Shown: positions 45,658 to 54,450, counted from the stretch's first letter. The stretch: 64,000 nt of DNA from Puniceibacterium confluentis (GCF_007923445.1 NZ_VOJI01000013.1:1-64000); one strand, 5' to 3'. Numbers and translations are program-made. Notes: generated by a model not told the origin, from the letters alone.

Positions 45658-45705
45658 ATGCAGCTCACAATCCCGACCCGCATCCTTGCGGGACTTGCCT
45701 CATGA
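45658..45705 (+). pseudogene. 15-codon ORF before hemD, possible hemC deletion scar
   Basis: The peptide MQLTIPTRILAGLAS begins like the N-terminus I associate with Rhodobacterales HemC (M-x-L-x-(I/L)-P-(T/S)) and ends with a TGA that overlaps the hemD ATG by four bases, the expected hemC-hemD junction. Everything between, about 300 codons in a real hemC, is absent. A short leader ORF or coincidence is also possible. Confidence 0.35.
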
Positions 45706-46445
45706 CCCAGGTGCAGCCGGTTCTTCTCATGACACGTCCGCTGGCGGCGTCAGAGGCGTTCGCGGCAGCGGTGCGCGGGGCGGATGGTGATGATTTCACC
45801 GTTGTCATCAGTCCGCTGATGCAGGTGACCGCCTGTGGCGCCCTGCCGGATATGACACAATATTCCGGTGTCGTATTCACCTCTGCCAACGGGGTTTCTG
45901 CGTATCGCGCCCTGGGTGGCCCCGTGCTGGACCTTTGTTTCGTGGTCGGGGCGACCACCGCGGACGCAGCACGGAACGCGGGCTTCGCGCCGGTGTCCGC
46001 TGATGGCGATGCGATGGGTCTGGTCAAACTGATACGCGCCCAGCCCGCGCTTTCGCGTCCGTTGCTGCATCTGCGTGGCACACATGCACGCGGTGCCGTG
46101 GCCGATACTCTGACCCGGTCCGGCATCGAGACCCATGAAGCAGTGATTTATGACCAGCCGCTGCTCGATCTGACCGCCGAGGCCAAGGCAGCACTGAACG
46201 GCACGGCGCCGGTGGTGGTGCCGCTGTTCTCCTCGCGCAGCGCCGCGCGCTTTGCAGAAGTGAACGGGGGTGCGGCACCTTTGCTGGTTGCAGCAATAAG
46301 TGCGGCTGTTTGGCAGGAAGCTATTGATTTATGCGCAATTCGCCACATTGTCACCGATCAGCCAACGGGCGAAGCGATGCTAAAAGCGGCATTGCAATTG
46401 CTTCATTTGGCAAGGACGCTTGAGAGCAGGCAGGACGCACAGTAA
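45702..46445 (+). CDS. hemD: Uroporphyrinogen-III synthase
   Basis: A 247-residue protein of the HemD family, which cyclises hydroxymethylbilane to uroporphyrinogen III in tetrapyrrole synthesis. HemD is poorly conserved, but the two-domain layout, LLMTRPLAASEAFAAAV at the start, YSGVVFTSANGVSAYRALG near residue 55, and the second-domain pattern LHLRGTHARGAVADTL fit well. Context is decisive: mic60 and the HemY_N gene follow, as in hemCDXY clusters. hemC is not upstream. The ATG at 45702 overlaps a short ORF by four bases. Confidence 0.88.
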   Translation: MTQVQPVLLMTRPLAASEAFAAAVRGADGDDFTVVISPLMQVTACGALPDMTQYSGVVFTSANGVSAYRALGGPVLDLCFVVGATTADAARNAGFAPVSADGDAMGLVKLIRAQPALSRPLLHLRGTHARGAVADTLTRSGIETHEAVIYDQPLLDLTAEAKAALNGTAPVVVPLFSSRSAARFAEVNGGAAPLLVAAISAAVWQEAIDLCAIRHIVTDQPTGEAMLKAALQLLHLARTLESRQDAQ

Positions 46446-46464
46446 GGTCTTTGAAACAGACAAC

Positions 46465-46483
46465 ATCTTAAGTGCTTTAAGAT
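46465..46483. repeat. AT-rich stem-loop between hemD and mic60
   Basis: Perfect seven-base arms ATCTTAA / TTAAGAT with a 5-base loop in the 56-base gap after hemD. No T run; it may tune relative expression or bind a protein. Confidence 0.45.
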
Positions 46484-46501
46484 TCGAAAGGGTGGATCCA
46501 A

Positions 46502-47935
46502 GTGGCAGACGGCAAAAAATCCAAGGACACCCGGGATCAGTCAACCGGGGCCGACGGGAACTCGACCAAAACCGCAGATGTTTCCACATCGCAGGCCCGG
46601 ACCGACATTACCGACACCCAGGAGAATGATGTCGTGGTGCAGAAAGAACCGGTGGCAGAGCCGTCGGGTTCGAAAGAGGCTGCCGACGCGCCCGAAGCGC
46701 CCGAGGTGACAAAGCCGGACGAGGCAGAGGCCTCTGCCGTGGCAGGGGATGGATCGCCTGAGGACACGTCGAGTGACACCGCGGCCGCCCCCTGGTCCCG
46801 GGACAAGACCAGCCAGACAGAGGATTTGGTCGGCGCAGGCGACGCCCCCGAGGCTGAGTCCGCAGGCGCCGCAGAAGTTCCGCCTGCTGCCATGCCGTTG
46901 CGCCCGGCAGAGGGGCAAGTGATCAAGGAAACCGTTGTTCAGCGCAAAGGCGGATTTTTCCCGATGTTGCTGGGCGGCGTGGCGGCGGGTGTGATCGGCT
47001 ACGGCGTGGCCCAGTATCAGGCCAACGCATGGCCCTTTGGCACCGGCGCCGAGGATCCGTTCCGCGCGCAGACCATCGCCGCCCTGGAACAGCAGCGCAG
47101 CCAGCTGGACGATCTCGCAGCCCGGTTGGGCAATACCGAAACCGCGGTCGGGGCCTTTGATGTCTCGGACCTGACGACTGCCGTAAGCGAATTGCGCACG
47201 TCAGCGACGGAAACGCAGAACCAGATTGCCACTCTGTCGGACCAGATCGGCCGACTTGAAGTGCGCGTCGTCGAACTGGAAAAACGCCCGATGGAAGCCG
47301 CACTTTCGCCCGAGGCCGTGGCCGCCTACGAGCGTGAAATGGATTCCCTGCGCAGCGACATCGCATCGCAGCGTAATGAAATCATGAACTTCGCTGCCGA
47401 AGCCGTGGCCGCAGAACAAAGCGCCGAAGCCCAGGCCTCGCTGGCCAAGGTCCGCGCGGCACTGGCGGAACTTACAACCTCTCTGGAAAGCGGCGCGCCG
47501 TTCGAACAGCCCCTTGCCACGATCCGCACCAACAGCGACGTCGACATTCCCCCCGCCCTGAGCAGCGTCGCAGGCGAGGGTGTTCCGACGATGGCAGAGC
47601 TGGGCGCGGAATATCCGGATGCCGCCCGCGCGGCACTGGCTGCCGCCCGTGCGGAAGCCGCCCCCGCCGAGGGCACGAACCATGTGCTGAACTTCTTTCG
47701 CGACCAGGTGGGCGCACGGTCTGTGACGCCGCGCGAGGGATCTGACGCGGATGCGGTTCTGTCGCGCGCCGAAGCAGCATTGACCAGCGGGGACCTTGCC
47801 GCGACTCTTGCCGAGGTGAGAACCCTGAGCGGTTCGGCGCAGTCTGCGATGGCTGACTGGATGGCACGGGCAGAAGCACGCGTGTCGGCACAAGGCGCGG
47901 CGGCAACGCTCGCGCAGGAATTGAACCAGGAATAA
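46502..47935 (+). CDS. mic60: Mic60/mitofilin-family membrane protein
   Basis: A 477-residue alphaproteobacterial Mic60 (COG4223). GTG start at 46502 with AAAGGG upstream. Residues 1-145 are acidic, low complexity and likely disordered. One helix follows (PMLLGGVAAGVIGYGVAQY, about 158-176), then a coiled-coil region with heptad-like runs (RSQLDDLAARLGNTE to VVELEKRPME), and a mitofilin domain at the C-terminus. In alphaproteobacteria Mic60 bends inner membranes and contributes to intracytoplasmic membrane shape; neighbours hemD and HemY_N match the known operon. Confidence 0.9.
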   Translation: MADGKKSKDTRDQSTGADGNSTKTADVSTSQARTDITDTQENDVVVQKEPVAEPSGSKEAADAPEAPEVTKPDEAEASAVAGDGSPEDTSSDTAAAPWSRDKTSQTEDLVGAGDAPEAESAGAAEVPPAAMPLRPAEGQVIKETVVQRKGGFFPMLLGGVAAGVIGYGVAQYQANAWPFGTGAEDPFRAQTIAALEQQRSQLDDLAARLGNTETAVGAFDVSDLTTAVSELRTSATETQNQIATLSDQIGRLEVRVVELEKRPMEAALSPEAVAAYEREMDSLRSDIASQRNEIMNFAAEAVAAEQSAEAQASLAKVRAALAELTTSLESGAPFEQPLATIRTNSDVDIPPALSSVAGEGVPTMAELGAEYPDAARAALAAARAEAAPAEGTNHVLNFFRDQVGARSVTPREGSDADAVLSRAEAALTSGDLAATLAEVRTLSGSAQSAMADWMARAEARVSAQGAAATLAQELNQE

Positions 47936-47945
47936 GGGTCGGACA

Positions 47946-49430
47946 ATGCTTTGGTCTCTCATAAAGATTGTGTTCTTCGTCGCGCTGGTCGCGGCGCTGA
48001 CCCTTGCTGCCGGGTATCTGATGGAAAGCACGGGCGGCGTTCAGATCACTCTGGCCGGGACGGAATATACCCTTGGCCCGCTGCAATCCGTGCTGGCTGC
48101 CATGGTGCTGGTTTTTGCGGTCTGGGTGGCGTTCAAGCTGCTGTCCCTGCTGATCGCGGTGCTGCATTTCCTGAATGGCGACGAAACCTCGTTGTCGCGC
48201 TATTTCGACCGCAACCGCGAACGCAAAGGGTATCAGGCGCTCAGCGAGGGGCTGATGGCGTTGGCGTCCGGCGAAGGGCGGGTGGCCATGGCCAAGGCCT
48301 CCAAGGCCGAGCGCTACCTGCACAGGCCGGAACTGACCGATCTGATCACCGCACAGGCGGCCGAGATGAATGGCGACCGCGCCAAGGCCGAACAGGTTTA
48401 CAAGCGGCTGGTCCAGCGTGATGAGACCCGCTTTGTCGGTGTGCGCGGCATCATGAAGCAAAAGCTGGCGCAGGGCGATACCGAGACTGCCCTGAAACTT
48501 GCCGAACGGGCGTTTGTCCTGAAGCCGAAACATGAAGAAGTGCAGGATATCCTGCTGAAGCTTCAGGCGCAGAAGGCCGACTGGGTCGGCGCGCGCAAAA
48601 CCCTGAATGCCAAGCTCAAGCACGGGTCTTTGCCGCGCGACGTCCACAAGCGGCGCGACGCGGTTCTGGCCCTGTCCGAAGCCAAGGACATCCTCGACAG
48701 CGGCAAGTCGATCGAGGCCCGCGAAGCCGCGATTGCAGCCAACAAGGCGTCGCCCGATCTGATCCCGGCGGCCTGCATGGCGGCGCGCGGCTTTGTTGCC
48801 GAGGGCCGCACCAAGAACGCCGTGCGCCTGCTGAAAAAGGCGTGGCAGGTGCAGCCGCATCCCGACCTTGCAGCGGCCTTTGCCGAAATCGTGCCGAACG
48901 AAACCCCGGTCGAGCGGCTCAAACGGTTCCGGCAATTGACGGCGATCCGGCCCGAGCACCGGGAGACCCGGCTGCTGACCGCCGAACTGAACCTCGCGGC
49001 CGAAGATTTTCCCGAAGCCCGCCGCGCGCTCGGGGATCTGATCGAAACGGACCCGGACACCCGGGTACTTGCCATCATGGCGGCTGTCGAACGCGGGGAA
49101 GGGGCACCGGATGCCGTGGTCCGCGGCTGGCTGACCAAGGCGCTGACCGCGCCGCGCGGGCCGCAGTGGGTCTGCGAAAACTGTAACAACATCCACAATG
49201 CCTGGACGCCCGTTTGCGAAAACTGCGGCGCCTTCGACACCCTGTCCTGGAAGTCGCCACCACAATCGGCATCCTCGATGCCGACCGGTGCCGAAATGCT
49301 GCCGCTGTTGGTGGGGGAGGATGAAACGCCATCCGCCGCGCCTGTTGCCGTGGATGCGGAACTGGTCGAACCCGACCAGACCGAGGATCCCGCAGCAGAG
49401 GAGACACAGGCGAAAGGTGCCCAGAGTTAA
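47946..49430 (+). CDS. HemY_N/Orf52-family TPR protein with C-terminal zinc ribbon
   Basis: A 494-residue inner-membrane protein of the HemY N-terminal family (not the unrelated protoporphyrinogen oxidase). Two helices at the start (FFVALVAALTLAAGYLME and VLAAMVLVFAVWVAFKLLSL) anchor a TPR-rich cytoplasmic part, about 90-390. Residues about 410-440 hold two CxxC pairs, WVCENCNNIHNAW and PVCENCGAFDTLSW, forming a rubredoxin-like zinc ribbon, typical of alphaproteobacterial members. The tail is acidic. It follows mic60 by 10 bases and probably acts with it in membrane organisation. Confidence 0.92.
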   Translation: MLWSLIKIVFFVALVAALTLAAGYLMESTGGVQITLAGTEYTLGPLQSVLAAMVLVFAVWVAFKLLSLLIAVLHFLNGDETSLSRYFDRNRERKGYQALSEGLMALASGEGRVAMAKASKAERYLHRPELTDLITAQAAEMNGDRAKAEQVYKRLVQRDETRFVGVRGIMKQKLAQGDTETALKLAERAFVLKPKHEEVQDILLKLQAQKADWVGARKTLNAKLKHGSLPRDVHKRRDAVLALSEAKDILDSGKSIEAREAAIAANKASPDLIPAACMAARGFVAEGRTKNAVRLLKKAWQVQPHPDLAAAFAEIVPNETPVERLKRFRQLTAIRPEHRETRLLTAELNLAAEDFPEARRALGDLIETDPDTRVLAIMAAVERGEGAPDAVVRGWLTKALTAPRGPQWVCENCNNIHNAWTPVCENCGAFDTLSWKSPPQSASSMPTGAEMLPLLVGEDETPSAAPVAVDAELVEPDQTEDPAAEETQAKGAQS

Positions 49431-49776
49431 CGGCGCCTTGACCGCACCTCCGCTGGATGTCCCACGGATCGCACAATGGTGTGCGCGTCGGGCGCGCGGG
49501 TGAGTGAAGTAACATTCACTGACCGTGGAGACCGTGGACATGGCATTCGAACGCCACAGATTTCAGGTGCATCGGGCGATGATTTCACCCAGAGGCCGGA
49601 TTGCAAAGCGCCCTGTGAACCGCGCGCGGCGCTGGGGTGCGAGAACAAAGGGTACGGCGGGCTGCACCGGGGCGCCGAGGGACGTCCTGCCTGCGGTTCA
49701 ACGGCCCTACCGGCCAGAAGTCGCGTGATGGTGCCGGAACATGGCACCACACAGTCGCTTTGACCGAACCATGGAC
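49431..49776. other. Non-coding gap before tRNA-Thr
   Basis: About 350 bases between the HemY_N stop and the tRNA promoter. No credible gene. A 67-codon frame at 49525 is arginine-rich and unlike a protein family. No hairpin with a T run noticed. Confidence 0.5.
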
Positions 49777-49803
49777 TTGCAAAAAGAAAATCGCGGATAT
49801 ATT
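49777..49803 (+). promoter_or_regulatory. Probable tRNA-Thr promoter
   Basis: TTGCAA (49777-49782) and TATATT (49798-49803) with a 15-base spacer, shorter than the ideal 17. The -10 ends 16 bases before the tRNA, in an AT-rich stretch. Confidence 0.45.
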
Positions 49804-49818
49804 GCCTCGCTCCACAAT

Positions 49819-49894
49819 GCCCCAATAGCTCAGCTGGTAGAGCAACTGTTTCGTAAATAGTAGGTCGGCGGTTCGAGTCCGTCTTGGGGCACCA
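49819..49894 (+). tRNA. tRNA-Thr (anticodon CGU)
   Basis: Full cloverleaf with encoded CCA. Acceptor arms GCCCCAA / TTGGGGC; D arm GCTC / GAGC; anticodon stem ACTGT / ATAGT (one G-U) with loop TTCGTAA, giving CGU, which reads ACG; T arm GGCGG / CCGTC with TTCGAGT. Discriminator A. Position 37 is A, the base that carries t6A in tRNAs reading ANN codons. Integrase relic starts 95 bases downstream. Confidence 0.97.
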
Positions 49895-49988
49895 GTTCAC
49901 CTGTTGAACACCGTTATTTCATTGCATATCAGGCGCTTAGGCTGTCCATCGGGGTACTTACCGAGTCACAACCGGGACACCTCGGGCT

Positions 49989-50217
49989 ATGGCGATGACA
50001 ATTGAACTGAAATACGTGGATACACTGAGCGGTGCTCGGAAGCGGTTTCGCCGCCGATTCCCCAAGCATCTGCAGACCATCTTGAAGAAGGAGTTCTTTC
50101 AGGAACCCCTTAAATGCCCGTGATGGTGCGGCGCTGCTGCGTGAGCACGAATACCTGAAGCGCCTACCGATTTGCCAGTTTGCTTTTTGTCATAACCGCC
50201 ATCCTTACTTAACGTGA
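49989..50217 (+). pseudogene. Frameshifted remnant of a tRNA-associated integrase
   Basis: The first frame reads MAMTIELKYVDTLSGA, then RKRFRRRFPKHL and KKEFFQEPLK, the N-terminal arm-binding region of a tyrosine recombinase family common in Rhodobacterales. It then meets a stop (50121). One extra T near 50115 explains it: in the next frame the match resumes with ARDGAALLREHEYL. Homology ends near 50166, and that frame stops at 50217. The catalytic domain with its R-H-R-Y residues is gone. Downstream to about 50486 no gene is seen. Confidence 0.75.
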
Positions 50218-50486
50218 CGGTCTCCGACAGGCCCGGGGCGGTTCAGGGGCGTCCTGTGGCTACATCTGCAAGACTTGGAGTGCAGAGCGCGAACGATCCC
50301 CGTCAGCCGGGACAACCGGCTGCCCGGAGCGCGTGCCCGCCCGCGCGGCCAGAGGTGGGCGAAACCGCAGATGGCTGAGCCCGCCCCGAACTGGTCGCTA
50401 TTGGCTCTCACCATCTACCCGGTAGACGAAGTGCGAAATGGCCTCAAAATATATCTGCGGTGCAGAGGTGCCCCCTGCACGGCGGA

Positions 50487-51017
50487 TCAACTGGAGCAGC
50501 GTTTCTCGGCATCCTCAACAGCGGCGGTAAAGCCCAGCAGCGAAAACGTGTCCTTTGTCTGGGTGCCGCGCGCCGATCGTGCGGTCAGAGCCGCGTCCGA
50601 GCCGCGCTTCATCGCCGTGATCAGCTTGGCATCATCTGCCGGAGTGGCAGGCCAGGCCCATTCGCCTTCGGTGAACAGCTCGAACTGGGTGCCGCTGACG
50701 TTGACATTCACCGTCGAACCGTCGGCAAAGGGGTAGCCTCCGGTGAAGGCAACCTGGCCGGCAACATTAGCTCCGGGGCGATAGAACACCATCAGCAGGA
50801 TCTCGCCCCGCGTCACCGCAACCACCCGACCGTCCTTGGTGTTCACGCTTTCCTTGTACGTCGTCACCGCCCAGCACTCGCGCGGCTCCTTGCCCTCGAA
50901 CACGGACCAGTCCGTCATCGCATCCACGCGGTTCGTGCTCGCGTCCTGCGCGACCACAGTTCCGGCCATCAGTGCCAGAACGGTCCCGGCCAACACACGG
51001 CTCAATATTGATGTCAT
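50487..51017 (-). CDS. IalB-family exported protein
   Basis: A 176-residue protein with a Sec signal (LAGTVLALMAGTVVAQ) that fits the invasion-associated locus B family. Landmarks: DWSVFEGKEPRECWAVTTY (early cysteine), GEILLMVFYRPGANVAGQV and FTEGEWAWPATPADD, closing with a second cysteine (KRCSS) that may pair with the first. Family members are common in non-pathogenic alphaproteobacteria; no virulence role is implied. GGAGG lies eight bases before the ATG at 51017. It is divergent from the asparaginase. Confidence 0.85.
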   Translation of the reverse strand: MTSILSRVLAGTVLALMAGTVVAQDASTNRVDAMTDWSVFEGKEPRECWAVTTYKESVNTKDGRVVAVTRGEILLMVFYRPGANVAGQVAFTGGYPFADGSTVNVNVSGTQFELFTEGEWAWPATPADDAKLITAMKRGSDAALTARSARGTQTKDTFSLLGFTAAVEDAEKRCSS

Positions 51018-51184
51018 ACGCGCAGCCTCCAGCTGTCTTCAGCCCCAATACCCTTGGTTGCGCCCTTGGTGGTCTGGCTTATGATGCCGCGCAACCGTTT
51101 TTGTCTCGACGGGCGGAGATTAGCCTGAAATACCTGCTGCTTGAAAGCCCCGTTGGCAGAATATCGCTTGTTTGTGAGGTCCCG

Positions 51185-52186
51185 ATGCGTCCAATGCCTG
51201 TCCCCATGGCCGAAATCTGGCGTGGGCCATTTACGGAAAGTCTGCACATGGGGCATGCGGTGATCTGTGGTCCGGACGGCGACATCACCGAAGCCTGGGG
51301 CGATCCGCAGGCGGTGGTGCTGCCACGCAGTTCGGCCAAGATGATTCAGGCGCTGCCGCTCGTGACTTCTGGCGCTGCTGATGCCTGCGGCCTGACTCCC
51401 CGCCAGTTGGCGCTGGCCTGCGCGTCGCACCAGGGTGCGACAGTCCATGTCGACGCAGTTCAGGCCTGGCTGAACGATCTCGGTTTGACGGAACAGGACC
51501 TGCGCTGCGGCCCCGAGATCAGCCGCGACACGGCCCTCGCACATGAGATGATCCGCCGCGATCTTTCGCCGTGCCAGTTGCACAACAATTGCTCGGGCAA
51601 ACACAGTGGCTTTTTGACCCTGAATCAGCGGCTCGGGGCGGGTCCGGACTATGTCGAGGTCGATCATCCGGTGCAGCAGGCCTGTCTCGATGCGTTCGAA
51701 ACGGTTACTGGCCAGTCCAGCCCGGGATACGGCATCGATGGCTGTTCCGCCCCCAACCATGCCACGACGATGCAGGGCATGGCGCGCGCGATGGCTTTTT
51801 TCGCCAATGCCCATACAGGGTCCGACAGCCTGAGCCAGGCTGCGGCGCGACTTGCCGAGGCGATGTATTCGCACCCCGAGATGGTGGCCGGAGAAAACCG
51901 CGCCTGCACACTCCTGATGCGGGCCGCGAAAGAGCCGGTCGCCGTCAAGACCGGTGCCGAAGGCTATTTTGTCGCGATCTTGCCGGGGCGCGGGCTGGGT
52001 CTGGCTCTCAAGATCCAGGATGGTGCGACCCGGGCTTCGGAATGCGCCATCGCGGCGTTGCTGGTGCGACTGGGAGTTGTCGATGCGCAACATCCTTCGG
52101 TGGTGCAGTTCCTGAACCCCGAGATTCTGAACCGGCGCGGCTTTCTGACCGGGCAGATCCGTCCGGCGTCTGATCTCATGCAGTGA
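51185..52186 (+). CDS. Asparaginase II-family (rhizobial-type) protein
   Basis: A 333-residue protein of the Asparaginase_II family, unlike E. coli AnsA/AnsB. It has GHAVICGPDGDITEAWGDP, LPRSSAKMIQALPL, ASHQGATVHVDAVQAWL, and CQLHNNCSGKHSGFL with Ser and Lys expected at the active site, plus GIDGCSAPNHATTM with the paired cysteine. Rhizobium ReAV structures show a serine-type, zinc-bearing site. It hydrolyses asparagine to aspartate. The ATG at 51185 is preferred for GAGG just upstream; in-frame codons further 5' overlap the IalB gene on the other strand. Confidence 0.88.
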   Translation: MRPMPVPMAEIWRGPFTESLHMGHAVICGPDGDITEAWGDPQAVVLPRSSAKMIQALPLVTSGAADACGLTPRQLALACASHQGATVHVDAVQAWLNDLGLTEQDLRCGPEISRDTALAHEMIRRDLSPCQLHNNCSGKHSGFLTLNQRLGAGPDYVEVDHPVQQACLDAFETVTGQSSPGYGIDGCSAPNHATTMQGMARAMAFFANAHTGSDSLSQAAARLAEAMYSHPEMVAGENRACTLLMRAAKEPVAVKTGAEGYFVAILPGRGLGLALKIQDGATRASECAIAALLVRLGVVDAQHPSVVQFLNPEILNRRGFLTGQIRPASDLMQ

Positions 52187-52203
52187 CCTGTCAGTCCGAC
52201 GCC

Positions 52204-52251
52204 CAAGAGTTTTGCAAAAACTCTTGGCAAAACTTTTTGAAAAAGTTTTGC
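52204..52251. repeat. Double-hairpin element, copy B (between asparaginase and serB)
   Basis: Hairpin 1: perfect ten-base arms CAAGAGTTTT / AAAACTCTTG, loop GCA. Hairpin 2: arms GCAAAACTTTT / AAAAGTTTTGC around a three-base loop, with no spacer. It lies between convergent genes and could terminate both. Same design as copies at 21457 and 54451. Confidence 0.8.
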
Positions 52252-52265
52252 GCCGGTACGGGCTG

Positions 52266-53135
52266 TCAGGTTGTGAAATCGGTCCTGGCGTAGCCCTGAA
52301 GGAACAACAGCGCCGTGAGATCGCTGTTGTTTATGCGCACGCTGCACTCTGCCTGAACCGTTGGCTTGGCATGAAGGGCAACCCCGGTGCCGGCCAGTGC
52401 CAGCATGCCCAGATCATTGGCGCCGTCGCCGACGGCCAGTACCTCCGAGGGCGACAGGCCAAGCCGCGTGGTGATCTCCTGCAGTGCAGTCACCTTTGCC
52501 TCACGTCCGAGAATTGGCAGGGCCACCGATCCTGTCAGAGCGCCGTCCTGGATCAGCAGGGTATTTGCCCGGTGCTCGTCGAACCCCAATTGCGTTGCAA
52601 CCGACCCCGTGAAGGCGGTGAACCCGCCCGAGACGAGGGCTGCATACCCGCTCTGTGCCTTCATCGTGGCCAGGAGCACCGACCCACCTGGCATCAGTGT
52701 GATTCGGGTGTCCAGCACCTTTTGGATCACGCTTTCCTGCAGACCTTTCAGCAGGCTCACGCGGGCGGTCAGTGCGCCCTCGAAGTCCAGCTCGCCGTTC
52801 ATCGCCCGCGCCGTGATCTCGCGGACGTCTGCTCCGACGCCCGCCTCTTCGGCCAGCTCGTCGATACACTCCTGCTCGATCATCGTGCTGTCCATGTCGG
52901 CAAGCAGCATTTTCTTGCGTCGCCCCGCACTTGGCTGAATCACCAGGTCGACCGACAGTGCCTGCAGGTCCTGCCACACCTGCCATTGATTTGCCGGTGC
53001 CTGCGCCAGGGCAAACTCGGCCGCCTCGTCCGGTGACAGCCAGACAGCATCCTGGCCACCCCAGGCATTGCGCAGTGAGTCGACCAGGGCGGGGTCCAGG
53101 CCGCCGGGGCGGGCTATCAAGGTGGCTGTGAACAT
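52266..53135 (-). CDS. serB: Phosphoserine phosphatase
   Basis: A 289-residue HAD-family enzyme for the last step of serine synthesis. The N-terminal ACT-like region (1-70) precedes the HAD core: nucleophile motif LLADMDSTMIEQE with Asp80 and Asp82, SGGFTAFTG, and the metal motif AVGDGANDLGMLALAG. The ATG at 53135 (MFTATLIARP) is the usual family start; longer in-frame starts exist. It is divergent from serC, and its start is 158 bases from that of serC. Confidence 0.95.
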   Translation of the reverse strand: MFTATLIARPGGLDPALVDSLRNAWGGQDAVWLSPDEAAEFALAQAPANQWQVWQDLQALSVDLVIQPSAGRRKKMLLADMDSTMIEQECIDELAEEAGVGADVREITARAMNGELDFEGALTARVSLLKGLQESVIQKVLDTRITLMPGGSVLLATMKAQSGYAALVSGGFTAFTGSVATQLGFDEHRANTLLIQDGALTGSVALPILGREAKVTALQEITTRLGLSPSEVLAVGDGANDLGMLALAGTGVALHAKPTVQAECSVRINNSDLTALLFLQGYARTDFTT

Positions 53136-53235
53136 GGGCAGGTTTCCGATCGTAGACATCGCGTGTCGCGAATTGCATCTGATGCGGCGCAATATCGTCA
53201 TTTAAGGGATTGTGGAACCGAAAATTGGCCCGTAT

Positions 53236-53293
53236 TCCGGCACGTGGGACACCCCTCCCCAACGAGGGGCGCTTATCTGGAAGGATAGCACAT
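53236..53293 (+). promoter_or_regulatory. Candidate serC RNA leader motif
   Basis: Two small hairpins sit just before serC. The first is CCCCTC-CCCAAC-GAGGGG (53252-53269). The second pairs GCTTATC with GATAGC (one bulged T, 53271-53289) and holds part of the ribosome site AAGGA (53281-53285) in its loop and arm. A conserved serC RNA motif has been described upstream of serC-serA in Rhodobacterales; position and shape fit. No covariance check was possible. Confidence 0.5.
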
Positions 53294-54448
53294 ATGGCTA
53301 TTGCACTACCCGTCACGCGGCCGGCTAACCCGCGTTTTTCTTCTGGCCCCTGCGCCAAAATCCCCACATTCTCGCTTGATCTGCTGGCCGACGCGCCGCT
53401 GGGGCGTTCGCACCGCGCCCCGGTCGGCAAGGCCAAGCTCAAGGCCGCCATCGAAGGCACCCGCGAGCTTCTGAACATTCCCGCCGACTACCGCATCGGC
53501 ATCGTGCCGGCCTCGGACACCGGCGCCGTCGAGATGGCCATGTGGTCGCTGCTCGGCGCCCGTCCCGCGACCATGGTCGCCTGGGAGAGTTTTGGCGCCG
53601 GCTGGGTTACGGACGTGGTCAAGCAGTTGAAGATCGAGGCGACGGTGAAAACCGCCGAATACGGCCAGATCGTCGACATGGCCGCGCTGGATTATGACAC
53701 CGACGTCGTCTTTACCTGGAACGGCACCACCAGCGGCGTCCGGATGCCGGATGGCGATGCGATTCCCGCCGACCGTGCCGGCCTCACCATTTGTGACGCC
53801 ACCAGCGCCGCCTTTGCGCAGGATCTGCCCTGGGACAAGCTCGATGTGACGACGTTCTCCTGGCAGAAGGTGCTGGGCGGCGAAGCGGCCCACGGCATCA
53901 TCGTGCTGGGCCCGCGTGCTGTTGCGCGTCTGGAAAGCTATACCCCGGCCTGGCCGCTGCCCAAGATCTTTCGCCTGACCAAGGGTGGCAAGCTGATCGA
54001 AGGCATCTTTGCCGGCGAGACAATCAACACGCCTTCCATGCTGGCGGTCGAGGATTACCTCGTTGCCCTGGACTGGGCGCGCGCGGTTGGTGGCCTGAAC
54101 GGTCTCATGGCCCGCGCCGATGCGAACGCGCAGGCAATCTGGGATTTCTGTGCGGCCAACGACTGGATCGCAAACCTGGCCGAGGTTGACGCGACGCGCT
54201 CGAACACCAGCGTCTGTCTCAAGTTCACCGATGCGCGCATCACGGATGGCGCGACCTTTGCCAAGGCCGTGGCAAAGCGGCTGGAAGCCGAAGGGGTGGC
54301 GCTGGATGTCGGGGCCTATCGCGATGCGCCCGCAGGCCTGCGAATCTGGTGCGGCGGCACGGTCGAAACCTCGGACATCGAGGCGATGCTGCCCTGGCTC
54401 GACTGGGCCTTCCACGTCGAAATCGAGGCGCTGTCGAAAGCCGCCTGA
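53294..54448 (+). CDS. serC: Phosphoserine aminotransferase
   Basis: A 384-residue PLP enzyme converting 3-phosphohydroxypyruvate to phosphoserine. It belongs to the longer alphaproteobacterial/archaeal type: start with [14 protein letters not shown], then [13 protein letters not shown], the PLP-phosphate region [15 protein letters not shown], lysine in [15 protein letters not shown], and [11 protein letters not shown] near the end. AAGGATAG precedes the ATG at 53294. First gene of serC-serA. Confidence 0.96.
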   Translation: MAIALPVTRPANPRFSSGPCAKIPTFSLDLLADAPLGRSHRAPVGKAKLKAAIEGTRELLNIPADYRIGIVPASDTGAVEMAMWSLLGARPATMVAWESFGAGWVTDVVKQLKIEATVKTAEYGQIVDMAALDYDTDVVFTWNGTTSGVRMPDGDAIPADRAGLTICDATSAAFAQDLPWDKLDVTTFSWQKVLGGEAAHGIIVLGPRAVARLESYTPAWPLPKIFRLTKGGKLIEGIFAGETINTPSMLAVEDYLVALDWARAVGGLNGLMARADANAQAIWDFCAANDWIANLAEVDATRSNTSVCLKFTDARITDGATFAKAVAKRLEAEGVALDVGAYRDAPAGLRIWCGGTVETSDIEAMLPWLDWAFHVEIEALSKAA

Positions 54449-54450
54449 AC

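Noticed and set aside
47472-49541. Very long antisense reading frame (689 codons) opposite mic60 and the HemY_N gene
   Set aside because: It is a GC-rich mirror of real genes, full of arginine, glycine and histidine and without family motifs. Many such frames exist here, for example 307-1530 and 24120-25628.
49525-49728. 67-codon frame upstream of tRNA-Thr
   Set aside because: Arginine-rich, no ribosome site, no recognisable family; probably non-coding.
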